Source: Cochliopodium minus (Eukaryota; Discosea; Himatismenida; Cochliopodiidae). Taken from it: a stretch of DNA of 12,884 nucleotides. The position numbers and the translations under genes were made by a program. The DNA lies in NCBI GenBank assembly GCA_024220525.1, contig JAMYWO010000021.1:1-12884 (forward strand). Direction: 5' to 3'. Below the pieces are notes generated by a model. It was not told where the DNA came from. It did not search any database and saw only the letters and a list, made by a program, of their open reading frames with translations. Shown piece by piece: positions 1 to 9,047 of this stretch. Within the stretch, counting starts at the first letter, position 1, and the number at the start of each line of letters is the position of its first letter.

Positions 1-131
1 TCCGATTTAAAGTAAGAAGCAGAGATATCTTCACTTTCATTATGGTTTCCCATATGATCATCATGTGATTGTTCATCGTTGTAATTCCTTTTTTGGTCAT
101 CCATATCAATTTCGTTCAAGTCCATTTTCAT
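1..131 (-). CDS. 5' end of an unidentified gene, truncated by window edge
   Basis: An open frame runs from an ATG at 131-129 without a stop to position 1, giving the first 43 residues of a protein. The segment is acidic and polar, rich in Asp, Glu, Asn and His (it opens MKMDLNEIDMDDQK), and shows no recognisable domain. A second in-frame Met is the third codon, so the exact start is uncertain. Upstream (higher coordinates) the sequence falls abruptly into A/T runs, as seen at other gene starts in this window, which supports a real start here. The gene would be divergent from the TBC gene at 777. The family cannot be judged from this fragment. Confidence 0.6.
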   Translation of the reverse strand, partial: MKMDLNEIDMDDQKRNYNDEQSHDDHMGNHNESEDISASYFKS

Positions 132-776
132 AAAAACTATTGAAAAATTTTCTTTTTTTTGTTTTTAATTTTTTTTTATTAAATTTTATTATAAATTATT
201 TTATCTAAATAGAATTCATACACAATAGAAATGATAAAATCCAGATCATCAAATCCTAAAAATGAAAGAATCCGATAAGCCAAAGAAAGTACCATTAACA
301 AATTTTCTTTGAAACATTGATTTAAAAAGCTCCTCTTGATATTTTTTGCAGAGGAGCTTAAAACTCCCTCTAAAAAACTTCCTCCCTAAATAAAAAAATT
401 TAAATAGAAAATAGAAAATTTTGAATAATATGCATTTGATAGAACAATAAAACCATCATAAAAATATTTGTAAGTCTTTTAAGCTTCCAAATTTCCCTTT
501 TAAAAATTAATTTATTTATATAGAAATTATTGTTTTGGAGACAAAAAATATAGAAAAATATCCAATACCTCAAATTATTATGGAGATCTCTAATGGAATA
601 TGAATATTATCTTATTATTTGTTAATACATTATACCTTCCAATTGAGAAGATTCAAAAAAGCAAAAAAAAGCAATCTTTTTATAGTGGAAAATTGACGGT
701 TTTTATTCAAATTTTTTAATTTTAAATTTTTCAAATATAACTGTAATTAAAAAAAAAAAATCGTTGAATTAAAAAA
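132..776. other. AT-rich intergenic region between two divergent genes
   Basis: This 645-bp stretch separates the starts of a minus-strand and a plus-strand gene and must hold both promoters. I see no long open frame, no tRNA-like cloverleaf with a GGTTCRA box, and no clear promoter motif that stands out from the A/T background. The only marked structure is the hairpin at 327-359, listed separately. Confidence 0.6.
327..359. repeat. Perfect 10-bp inverted repeat (hairpin) in intergenic DNA
   Basis: AAGCTCCTCT at 327-336 is exactly complementary to AGAGGAGCTT at 350-359, with a 13-nt loop between them. The arms are half G/C in a region that is otherwise nearly all A/T, so chance pairing is less likely than for the many A/T palindromes here. 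It could be part of a small RNA or a structured regulatory site. Nothing more identifies it. Confidence 0.6.
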
Positions 777-3146
777 ATGAATTACAGATCAATGGAAAGA
801 AAAAACGATATAACTGAAAAAAGATATGATAAATATGGATTCTTGATAGAAAATGAGTTTCAGAACAATCATTTGAGCCAACCTAACGATAAAGTGATCG
901 ATTGTTGGAAAAAGATAATAAAAGATAGTCAAAATCAAATGATACCATATTTTATAGTTAGAGGATTAGTAAAACAAGGAGTTCCAGATGAATTTAGAGA
1001 TCAAATATGGTAAAAGAGAAAAAAAAATTATTTTACATTCTAAGAAAATTAAAAAAAAAAAATTTATATTAACACAAAAGGATAATTTTATCAACACTTA
1101 AAATCGACCAAAAGTTGGATGAAAGCATGGAGTTGTACAATAATTCAAATTCCTATGGAAAATCAGAGAGCTTTAATCAAATTCAATTGGATTTGGGAAG
1201 AACATTCACCACACATCTTACTTTCGAAGAAACAAATGGAAAAGGACAGACACAATTATCTGGTAAAAAAAGCAAAATTATATAATAAAATCCTATCAAA
1301 AGTTATTTCCGTTAAATAACGAATTTTTTTTTATTATTTTTTTAAACTGAAATTTAAATCAAATTAAAAAATTGAATTTGTAAAGAACTTTTGGATGTAT
1401 ATGCACAATATGATAAAGAAGTGGGATACTGCCAAGGTATGTCCTTCATAGCAGCAGTGTTACTCTTGAATCTGCCTCTAAAAAAAGCTTTCCATGTATT
1501 TCTAGGGGTGATGCGAAATCTCAGAACATACTTTGTGCCAACCATGTGGGAACTGAAAGAAGATGCGATGGTATATTGTCAAGCATTGAAGATAAAGTAT
1601 CCTTTGATCTATCAAAAGCTGAGAAAGCTAAAAATAGATCCCATCATGTTCCTTTCAAAGTGGTACATGTGTGGCTTCACTTTTTTGCCTTGGTAAAAAA
1701 AAGAAAATTATTTTCTGTAAAATTATCTTTTTTTATGAATGCTAATAGGCCGATAGTACTGAGAGTATTCGATCTTTTATTGTTAGAAGGTAATAAAATA
1801 AAAAAATATTTTATTTTTCCAAATGAAATTTCAGATTTCAAATCAATGAATTAATTTTCAAATTTTTTTATTCTCCAAATTATAGGAAGACAAACATTTT
1901 TCAGAGTATCATTAGCTCTGATAGGAGTATTTGAAAACGATATCCTCCAACAAAACAACATGGACGATGTATTTCCTTATTTGTTAAACCCTCCTGGAGA
2001 AAGACTGATTCCCGACGAATTTGTAAACACAGTAATTACAATGGACATAGAAAGTATTTTAGACAAAGCAAGTGATAGTCTCATCACTCCACAGGAAGAA
2101 CCTATTTTGACGAAGAAAGTGAAGAGATCCTTATTCGACAGGTTCACAGACATGTTTACTCCTCAAAACAGAAAGCCTCTTGCCTCTAAGAAAACTATCC
2201 CAGATTCACACAGCAAGCAAAAAAGAAGAAAAGTCTCCCAAACTGAAAACTTGAAGCAAAAACTAAGTGAAAACAAGACTTCTCACCCTCCCTCCCTCCA
2301 AATAAATAATAACAACAATCAAATCCATCAAAACAATGAGAGTTTTATTGTTCTCAGCCCTAGGGAAGGAGTTCAAAACGAAGTTTTCATTCCCAAAAGA
2401 CCTTCTCATATTTCCAGCAAGGAAAACCACTTTGGGAGCAGAAGAAAGAAAAATCCCAACAAAACACTTAAGAAAAAACTTTCCAGTGTGAGATTCGAGA
2501 TAGATAACATTCAATGTCTCTCCATCGACGAAGAAAATATTACTGGGCCTTTGGAGATTCCTTCCGATAAAATATCTCCTGAAACTGTTAAGCAAAGAAA
2601 ATTCGTTTACAATTCTCCAAGCAATCCCAAAATGTAAAAACAATTTTTTTAAAAAATCCATTTGGATTTTAAATCTAATCTTAATTTATTTTTAGGAACT
2701 CTATCTCTTTGAGGAAAAAAGCAATTTTGTCTCCTTTCAATGAAATTATGAAAAACCAAAAGCCTTCATTCGAGCAAAAAAGAACAACCAACACAAACTT
2801 CAAAACCAGATCACCAAGCTTCTCTGAGATAGAAAACTCTCCTGAAAACAAAAATAACAATAACCACAACAATAACCTTTACTTCTCTAATTTGTGTAAA
2901 CCAATTTGTTCTTCAAATGATTTGAGCTCTGAAACAAACTCATTCAAAATTTTTTCAACCCCTACTAAAGTTGAAAGGGGAAAACCTACTCTCAAGAGAT
3001 TAGATTCTATTAATGTCAATGACAAAGAGTTGACCTACGTTTCCAAGTTCTCCCATCACCTTGACACATATGATTCCCCTGTTGATTATGATGAGACTCC
3101 CTCAAAACATCTTTCCAGATTGTTGAAAAATCAAAGAATGATTTGA
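777..3146 (+). CDS. TBC-domain Rab GTPase-activating protein, six exons
   Basis: Model: exons 777-1009, 1081-1262, 1386-1692, 1749-1789, 1886-2633, 2696-3146; 653 aa, TGA stop. Every junction has GT/AG borders and keeps phase. TBC proteins speed GTP hydrolysis by Rab GTPases at membranes with a dual Arg/Gln finger. Visible TBC motifs in order are GVPDEFRDQIW (68-78), IQLDLGRTF with finger Arg118, and VGYCQGMSF with finger Gln155. Then follow MFLSKWYMCGFTFLPW and LRVFDLLLLEG, typical of the second half of the domain, which ends near residue 305. Both catalytic residues are present, so the GAP should be active. Residues from about 320 to the end are a Ser/Asn/Lys-rich disordered tail without a recognised domain. 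Exon 4 is only 41 nt. The start is the first ATG after upstream stops and lies behind an A-run. The Rab substrate cannot be predicted. Confidence 0.93.
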
Positions 3147-3280
3147 AATAAGATTTTTGTGTTTAATTCTAACAATCATTTTTAATTAAAATTGATTTTT
3201 TTAAACGAAATTTACAAAATTTCTTTTAATCAAAAAAAAACATTTTTATTTCACTTCTGAATCTGGACAATCAATCTAAT

Positions 3281-3571
3281 TCATCTATATCTATATTTGT
3301 CCTTTAATAGATTTCTTGTTGGTAATATCACCATTTCATCACAATTCTTTAGAGATATCAAAGATCTCATTTCGCTTCTATGAGATCCATTTCTATATTG
3401 TGTTGCTTTAAATTTTCCTTTTCTGCATTTATCATGTTTGTAATTTCTCCATTTTTGGCAATTGCTATCATTTCCTTTCATATTCTTTGATTTAAGCTTT
3501 CTAGATTTCAATATATCATTTGATTCCTTATCCTCAAGAAAATCATCTTCTAATTTTAATTCATCTTCCAT
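3281..3571 (-). CDS. Possible small hypothetical protein (96 aa)
   Basis: A single-exon frame runs from ATG at 3571 to TGA at 3281. The protein is acidic at the N-terminus (MEDELKLEDDFLEDKE) and strongly basic afterwards, with many Lys/Arg/Asn and a few Cys and His residues but no spaced zinc-binding pattern that I recognise. In favour: it has the longest open frame in an 850-bp gap, a start behind an A-rich leader, and a tail-to-tail position with the TBC gene (134 bp apart). Against: no family, short length, and AT-rich DNA that can hold such frames by chance. I do not recognise it. Confidence 0.35.
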   Translation of the reverse strand: MEDELKLEDDFLEDKESNDILKSRKLKSKNMKGNDSNCQKWRNYKHDKCRKGKFKATQYRNGSHRSEMRSLISLKNCDEMVILPTRNLLKDKYRYR

Positions 3572-3996
3572 CTTCTTTTCCTTTTTTGATTGAGATGTAA
3601 AGTTTTTTTTTTGCTCTTAATTTTCATCAAAATATCAATTAACACATTCACCTTATTTCTTTTAATTTTCTCAAAAAAATGAAAATAAGGACAAAAATTT
3701 CGAATAAGGAATACCTGAGGATTATTGGGAAGGATATGTCATTTCAATATATGAAGAAATGTTGATAAATAAAATTCAAGCAATAAATCATATTTCTGAA
3801 TTGATCACCTGAAAATAAACATTCACTATCAAAAGCTCTTTATCTTTTCACTCTTTTCAAAAAAATTTCAATTTATTTTGCATCCTATTGAATAGTATGT
3901 AATAATTTTTTTTTATTTATTAAATTATAACAAATTAAATAAAAAATATAAAAAAAATATTTATTCTGATATCAGTGTATCATCATCATATAAAAA
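3572..3996. other. Intergenic region upstream of RPS15A
   Basis: This 425-bp AT-rich stretch must contain the RPS15A promoter. It holds a short plus-strand open frame (3708-3812, 34 codons before TGA) with a protein-like composition (it reads GIPEDYWEGYVISIYEEM) but no ATG of its own and no obvious splice partner. A perfect 10-bp palindrome, CTGATATCAG, lies at 3966-3975, 21 bp before the RPS15A start codon. No RNA gene is visible. Confidence 0.5.
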
Positions 3997-4641
3997 ATGG
4001 TCAGAGTCTCCGTATTAAATGATGCCCTTAAAACTATTTTAAATGCAGAAAGAAAAGGAAGAAGACAAGTACTCATCCGCCCTTCTTCAAAAGTTGTTGT
4101 CAAATTTTTAGAACATATGATGAAGCATGGTAAAATATACATTTAAAATTTTAACTAGATTATGAAAAAAAAAATTATATAAAGAGAAAATTTAATTTTA
4201 TAAACCAAAAATATCGTTATTTTACAATAATTTAAGATATAGAAAAGTTTAAAAGAGTTATAATAAATCATACTGTATTTAAAAGATAGTTTATAACTTT
4301 TTTTTATTTCATTATACCTTTATAACATCAAATATTATTAATATAATATTTTTCTTATTATTCTCCTTTTAAATTATAAAGGATACATTGGAGAATTTGA
4401 ATTTGTTGATGACCATAGAGGTGGTAAAATTGTCATTGAATTACTCGGAAGAATTAATAAATGTGGAGTTATCTCTCCTAGATACGACATTAAATTGGTT
4501 GATATTGAAAAATGGCAATCTAATCTTTTACCATCCCGTCAATTCGGTTGCCTCCTTTTGACTACTTCTTACGGTATCATGGACCACGAAGAAGCAAGAA
4601 AGAAAGGACTTGGAGGAAAAATTCTTGGATATTTTTATTAA
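3997..4641 (+). CDS. RPS15A: 40S ribosomal protein uS8 (RPS15A / yeast Rps22)
   Basis: Exons 3997-4129 and 4382-4641 encode 130 aa, exactly the usual eukaryotic length. uS8 binds helix 21 of 18S rRNA in the small-subunit body. The N-terminus [18 protein letters not shown] and the following [16 protein letters not shown] match the family closely. Exon 2 carries [60 protein letters not shown] and the C-terminal GGKILGYFY. The intron (4130-4381, 252 nt, GTAAAA donor, ATAAAG acceptor) splits the Gly codon of MKHGYIGEF and is the longest intron outside the repeat-expanded one in the WDR55 gene. An AATAAA sits 15 nt after the stop, though in such DNA this means little. Neighbours are unrelated. Confidence 0.98.
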
Positions 4642-4885
4642 ATATTATATAGCATCAATAAATAATTGGAACAAATATTTAATGCATGATTTTATTAATT
4701 AAAGTTTACCTTTTGTTCAAAAAATCCTTCTAATGAATCATATATAAATTTTTGAAAATTTCCATCCCAAAAATTGTTGAAATTTTAAAAATGGTTGGTT
4801 TTCATTTCAGCAAAGGTAGGGAATGAAGGAGATTGTCCCTTTTTAAATAAAAAACAAATTGAAAATTTTTTTGAGAATAATTTAA

Positions 4886-6974
4886 TTAAAGATCATCAAA
4901 GAATCCTTTTTTCTTTTTCTTCTTTTTTGGTTTTGTTGCTACTTGTTGTACGACTTGCGGGGCTTTATTGTTTGAATCAGTGTTGATAGTTGATTCATCA
5001 TTTAAAGTCAAAGCTGAATGAATGGATACATCCCAAAAACGAACAGTGTTGTCCTGTGAACAAGTAAACAAAAATCTTTGATCAAAAAATCTTATTTTCT
5101 CAATAGGATCTTGTTCTTGAGAATGAAATCCCAAACATTCAACCACTTTGTTAGGTTGGATACTAACAACACTATTGAAGAAAATATAGATATTATGAAA
5201 ATTTTTTCATAAAAAAAGAAGAGATTTACTTGAGAGATCCATCACCACAACCCACACAAACGGCAGACTCGTTCAATCTAATCATGGAATCAATACTAAT
5301 CTTTTTTTCAAGACCTGAGAAACTGAGTTGTTGTCCATACCACTTTCCAGATTCCCAAACCAAAATTTTACCAGACCCAGTACCTAGCAAAAAAAAAAAA
5401 AAAGTTTTTTTGAAACAAGAATGAAAGTTTTTAAAATAAATTTAATTAAATTAATTTTTTTTTACCAGTGACATAATTGGCACCATGTCTTACAAATGTT
5501 CCACTTAAAATTTCGTCGTCATATTCTTCAGATTTGGCCTTGTTTTTTCCGTTACGAGGGTGAAAGACATTGACATACCCATCGCCAGAAGTACTCACCA
5601 ACATATTTTCTCTATGAACCAATGAAGTGACAATATCATCGTGTTGCTTGTATGAAAACAATTGTTTTTTATCATCTAAAAAAATTTAACACATTTTTTA
5701 GTATTTAAATTTTTTTTATATTCATTTTTTTTTTTATTTTATTTTTATTTTTATTTTAAAATTTTTTATAATCATTTTTTTATTTTTTATTTTTTATTTT
5801 AATTTTTTGATTTTTTATTTTTATTTTTATTTTTATTTTTATTTTTATTTTTATTTTTATTTTTTTATTTTTATTTTTATTTTTTATTTTTATTTTTATT
5901 TTTTATTTTTTATTTTTATTTTTACTTTTCATTTTTTTATTTTTATTTTTATTTTTTATTTTTTACTTTTTCTTGTATCCCAAATTTTTATTTGCCCAGA
6001 ATCATCTCCAGTGGCCAAGAAAAACTGGTTGAAAGTGGTCATGGCACTGATCGCCTCTTTATGAGAGTCTTCGATCTTCCAAACGAGCTTGAAAGTCTCC
6101 AAATCATGACAAACTAAAACTTTGTCAGCAGACCCACTAAAAAGAACTTTTTGTATTTTTTATTAAATAAATCTGTTTTAATTTTATTTTTTATCATTTT
6201 TTTTTTTTTATTTTTTTTTTAAAAAAAATCATTTTATTTTTTAATATATTTCATTATTTTTTTTTTTTTTACACTTTCCATCTGATGAAAAACAGACCTC
6301 TCTACAACTGTCCTTGTGGAATTCTATCACATTAGATTTCGGTTCGTTGAAGATGTTTTCATAAGTAAAACTAAAAAATAAAAACAAAAAAAAAATTAAA
6401 AATTAAAAATATTTCAAATTGAAAATAAAAATAAAAAATAAAAAATAAAAAATAAAAAATAATTAAAAATGAATAAATTTTTAAATTTTTTTTTTTTTTG
6501 AAACTAAATTTAAATTTTTTTTTTTTTTTTTTACATTGTTATTTTCCCGCTCACTTCTCCTATTGCTATTATATGTTTTTCAGGATGATTATCTATGCAT
6601 GTCACCAGTGTTTCCATCTGCAAAGTTTTTGGTTTGCTCCTGTTGGTTTTCTTTCTCTTTTTCTTCTTGATGGGCTCATTGTTGTTCACATTATTATTAT
6701 TCTCCAAAGTTGATTTATTCTCTGAAATATTATTATCATTCTCTTTATTTTCTCCTTCTCCAATATCATCATCATCATTTGAATCATAAGATTCATCATC
6801 GCTATTCTTAAATTGTTCCTTCCCCAATTTTTTCTCATCTTTCAATTCATCTGATACAGAATCCACATCATCATCATCATTTTCATCATATTCCTCATTT
6901 GAATCATTTTCGATGTATTCTCCATTATCATCGTCTATATCCTCACCACTAGAATCTTGTTTGTCTTTATTCAT
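4886..6974 (-). CDS. WDR55: WDR55 / Jip5-like WD40 repeat protein, ribosome biogenesis
   Basis: Exons in transcript order: 6974-6535, 6370-6273, 6146-5967, 5675-5466, 5383-5230, 5171-4886; 455 aa, TAA stop. WDR55 is a nucleolar WD40 propeller needed for normal rRNA production. Residues 1 to about 100 are an acidic Asp/Glu/Asn/Ser run followed by a basic cluster (KKKKRKK) that may be a nuclear signal. The propeller starts near 120. Recognisable blades include FSSDGKFLFSGSADKVLV, FLATGDDSGQIKIWDTR, LVSTSGDGYVNVF, GSGKILVWESG, CVGCGDGSLNVVSIQPNKVV and LFTCSQDNTVRFWDVS. The ATGDD.G and DG..NVVSIQPNKV segments resemble human WDR55 rather than a generic WD protein. The C-terminus is a Lys run and FFDDL, like the short FF-acidic end of the family. 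The acidic N-terminus is longer than in animals. Intron 3 (5676-5966) is swollen by an A/T hexamer array. Confidence 0.92.
5811..5970. repeat. (TTTTTA)n low-complexity array in WDR55 intron 3
   Basis: About 160 bp consist almost only of T5-6A units on the plus strand, with looser T/A runs reaching back to about 5720. In the transcript (minus strand) this is a run of A5-6T units that begins directly at the 5' splice site, GTAAAAAATAAAAAAT. It creates a spurious open frame of alternating Phe and Tyr on the plus strand, which is not a gene. The regular spacing points to replication slippage that grew out of the A-rich donor. Confidence 0.9.
6421..6460. repeat. (TAAAAAA)n array in WDR55 intron 1
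   Basis: Five to six units of A5-6T occur on the plus strand inside intron 1 (6371-6534). In the transcript it reads as U-rich repeats, the reverse orientation of the array in intron 3. Confidence 0.8.
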
Positions 6975-7010
6975 TTTTTTATTATAAATTTCTCAAAATA
7001 TTAAATAAAA
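6975..7010. promoter_or_regulatory. 36-bp divergent spacer, shared promoter region
   Basis: Only 36 bp, all A/T except one C in TTTCTC, separate the start codons of the WDR55-like gene (minus strand) and the amidotransferase gene (plus strand). Both 5' UTRs and the core promoter must fit here or overlap the coding sequence. TATAAAT occurs at 6983-6989, but it would lie too close to either start codon to act as a classical TATA box with a normal leader. Confidence 0.6.
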
Positions 7011-8187
7011 ATGAAGATAAATGTTACTGTATTGATTTGTGGTGAACCCAGAGAGAATATCAAAAAAGTGAGGGGAAATTATGGAAATGTATTTGAACAG
7101 TGGCTCACTGAGCAAAACGAATTTTTGAAGGAGGAGAGTATTCAGTTCAATTTCTCTTCTTTTGAGGTGTACAACGATAATTTTCCCGAGAAATCATTTT
7201 GTGAAACACAAGATTTGTTTATCATCACAGGGAGTAAATTTAGGTAAATACATACAAACAATGTGAAAATATATTTATTGAAAGGTAATTATTAAATTAA
7301 ATCCCGCTTCAATAAAATTGATTTCCACACCAAATTGTATTTCAAGAGATTTAACTCATTATTATCTTTGAAACTTGTAATTATCTTTAAAACTTTTCAA
7401 TATATTATTATTTAGTGTCACAGATGTTTCTGAAGAATGGAAAAAGAGATTGATCGAATTATTAAAGTATTTGGATGAAACCAAAAAACTTATACTGGGA
7501 ATCTGGTAAAATAAAATAAATAAAAAATTGAAGAAAACAAAAAAAAAAAAATTAAAATTTTTTTTGATAATTTAAATAGTTTTGGTCATCAAATGGGTAA
7601 ACAAAACAACCAAAAAATTTTAAATTTTTTTCAATTTGAAAATTATCAAAAAAAAAAAGTGGCAAAAACATTTGGAGGAAACGTCGTGAAAAATGATAAA
7701 GGATGGGAGGTGAGTGTTGTAGACCAAAAGATAAATGAAAAGGGGAACGAATTTTTCAAGAAGTTCGGAGAATATATAAACAGCGGAGAGATTTTTTCGT
7801 TGAGTCAGTTCCACCAAGATGTCGTTCAAGTTTTGCCTGAGAAGTTTCAAGCCATGTCATCGAGCAATTTAACGATTTATCAGTCATATGTAAGCTCTGA
7901 TGAAAGAATTTTGTGTTTTCAAGGTAAGTTTTTATTTATTTTTTATTTTGTTATCATTTTTTATTTTGTTATCATTTTTTATTTAAATTTTTTACATTTT
8001 TCTTATTTTTTTTTTAGGACATCCTGAATTTGACTCTTTTATTTTGTCTGTTTTGTTGACGGAGAGGAGAGAGGTATTGGGTGACAAAATCGCTGATGAT
8101 GGTATCGATAGAATGGAGAAGCAGACTCACAGCAAGTCTTTGGCCAGAGTTGTAATTAGATGGACAAAAAAAAATAAAAAATTTTAG
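7011..8187 (+). CDS. Class I glutamine amidotransferase-like hydrolase (gamma-glutamyl peptidase type)
   Basis: Best model: exons 7011-7243, 7416-7505, 7580-7596, 7660-7923, 8018-8187; 257 aa, TAG stop. The catalytic triad is visible: Cys108 in the nucleophile elbow GICFGHQ, then His203 and Glu205 in QGHPEF. The order of motifs, VTVLICGEP at the N-terminus, FIITGSKFSV, GICFGHQMVAKTFGGNV, FHQDVVQVLP and CFQGHPEF, matches the stand-alone GATase1 proteins typified by plant gamma-glutamyl peptidases, which cut the gamma-glutamyl bond of glutathione conjugates; length also fits (about 250 aa). The substrate here is unknown, and GMP-synthase-like proteins share much of this pattern. Exon 3 is only 17 nt and the Cys codon is split between exons 2 and 3. 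Retaining the intron at 7597-7659 would still give an open frame (278 aa) but would insert 21 residues just after the elbow. It is divergent from WDR55 across 36 bp and ends 75 bp from the convergent membrane-protein gene. Confidence 0.9.
7597..7659 (+). other. Stopless 63-nt intron inside the amidotransferase gene
   Basis: The segment starts GTAAAC after ATGG and ends CAAAAAAAAAAAG before TGGCAAAAAC. It is 21 codons long and has no stop in the reading frame, so simple translation hides it. Removing it joins HQM to VAKTFGGNV, which restores the compact spacing known between the nucleophile elbow and the following GG in this family. Its borders match other introns in the window. Confidence 0.8.
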
Positions 8188-8262
8188 TTCTTGCTTTTTC
8201 CATTAATTTAAATAAATTTATGTATAAAAAAAAATAAATGTGTTGAAATAAAAAAAGTTTAA

Positions 8263-8935
8263 TTAAAAATTTTTTTTAACTCTAAGTTTTAAAAGTACAA
8301 TGAAAGAACTGAGCGGAGCAAATAGAGAAAAAGGTAACACAACGTTTTTAATATAGAATGAGAAACTACAAGGAAAAAGCCAATTTCCGTTTAGTCCTAT
8401 CATCATGAGTGAGTAGTAAACTACCAAAGTAATAATTATTTTTATCAATATTTTCATAAACTGATTTTCATAATATCTGTAGACGCTTAATTGGTGGATA
8501 CAGAAACAAATCACTGACAAAAGAAGAAAAATGAAAGGTGGTAGATTGAAATAACTTGAGAGATGAGGATTTTGGCACAATGAAATCACTTTTGAAGAAT
8601 AATACAACCCCAAGCCAACGAAGAGTGCTCCAAAAAACAACATTCCAATCATTACTCCCTTTAATATTTTTAACTGGAGATCAATTTTTGCAAGATATGC
8701 TATATTCTGAGAAAAAGCTTAATAAAAAAAGATTTAATCTTATAATCTCTACATTTTTCGCTTCTTCCTTTATTTGCTGCCGAAAATGGATAATTAAAAA
8801 TCATTTTTTTTTTTATATTTTTACATTTCTTGGAATTTCTTTCTGTTTGTCTGTCTTGTTTATTTTTTCAAAATCAATAATCTTTTCAATTGATTCACTC
8901 TTATTCACATTCATTTCTAAAATTTCTACTTCCAT
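8263..8935 (-). CDS. Small four-TM membrane protein with C-terminal di-lysine motif
   Basis: Model in transcript order: 8935-8825, 8776-8753, 8706-8263; 192 aa. Residues 1-62 are polar and charged (MEVEILEMNVNKSE onward, possible amphipathic helix at QIKEEAKNNIAYLAKIDLQLK). Four hydrophobic segments follow at about 63-82, 101-119, 129-149 and 165-185. The protein ends KKNF, which fits the KKxx retrieval signal of ER/Golgi membrane proteins; with four TM segments both ends would face the cytosol. The first two segments faintly recall TMEM230/DUF872 (IDLQxK before TM1, HxxxxYRYY after TM2) but this is weak and the length differs. The 24-nt middle exon has a less typical donor (GTAGAG); skipping it also keeps phase and gives 184 aa. 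Exon 3 alone is the secure part. Confidence 0.65.
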
Positions 8936-9047
8936 TTTGGTTCTTTAATTTCAAATTTTTTTTTTTTTACTTAATTCTTCCTTTTTTTTTTTTTGCGCCA
9001 AAAGAAAATCATCTAAAATTTTGCTTGCAATTCAAAAAAATAAAAAA

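Noticed and set aside
1546-1854. Overlapping plus-strand open frame in the TBC gene
   Set aside because: It is out of phase with the TBC motifs, spans an intron and exon 4 in the wrong frame, and has no independent support.
4130-4381. snoRNA hidden in the RPS15A intron
   Set aside because: Ribosomal protein introns often host snoRNAs and this one is relatively long, but I found no RTGATGA C box paired with a CTGA D box, and no convincing H/ACA hairpins. A 7-bp GTTATAA/TTATAAC pair alone is not enough in A/T DNA.
5807-6064. Plus-strand open frame of repeating Phe-Tyr and Phe-Ile residues
   Set aside because: It is a by-product of the (TTTTTA)n array in an intron of the minus-strand WDR55 gene and runs into that gene's antisense.
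7593-8027. Amidotransferase exon read straight through, keeping 7597-7659 as coding
   Set aside because: Possible because the segment has no stop, but it would place 21 residues rich in Asn, Gln, Lys and Phe between the nucleophile elbow and the next conserved GG, where the family has a short helix; borders match the local splice consensus.
8556-8948. Plus-strand open frame of 130 codons
   Set aside because: It is antisense to the membrane-protein gene, begins inside its exon, and its Phe/Ser/Ile-rich product is what the reverse of Lys/Glu/Asn codons gives.
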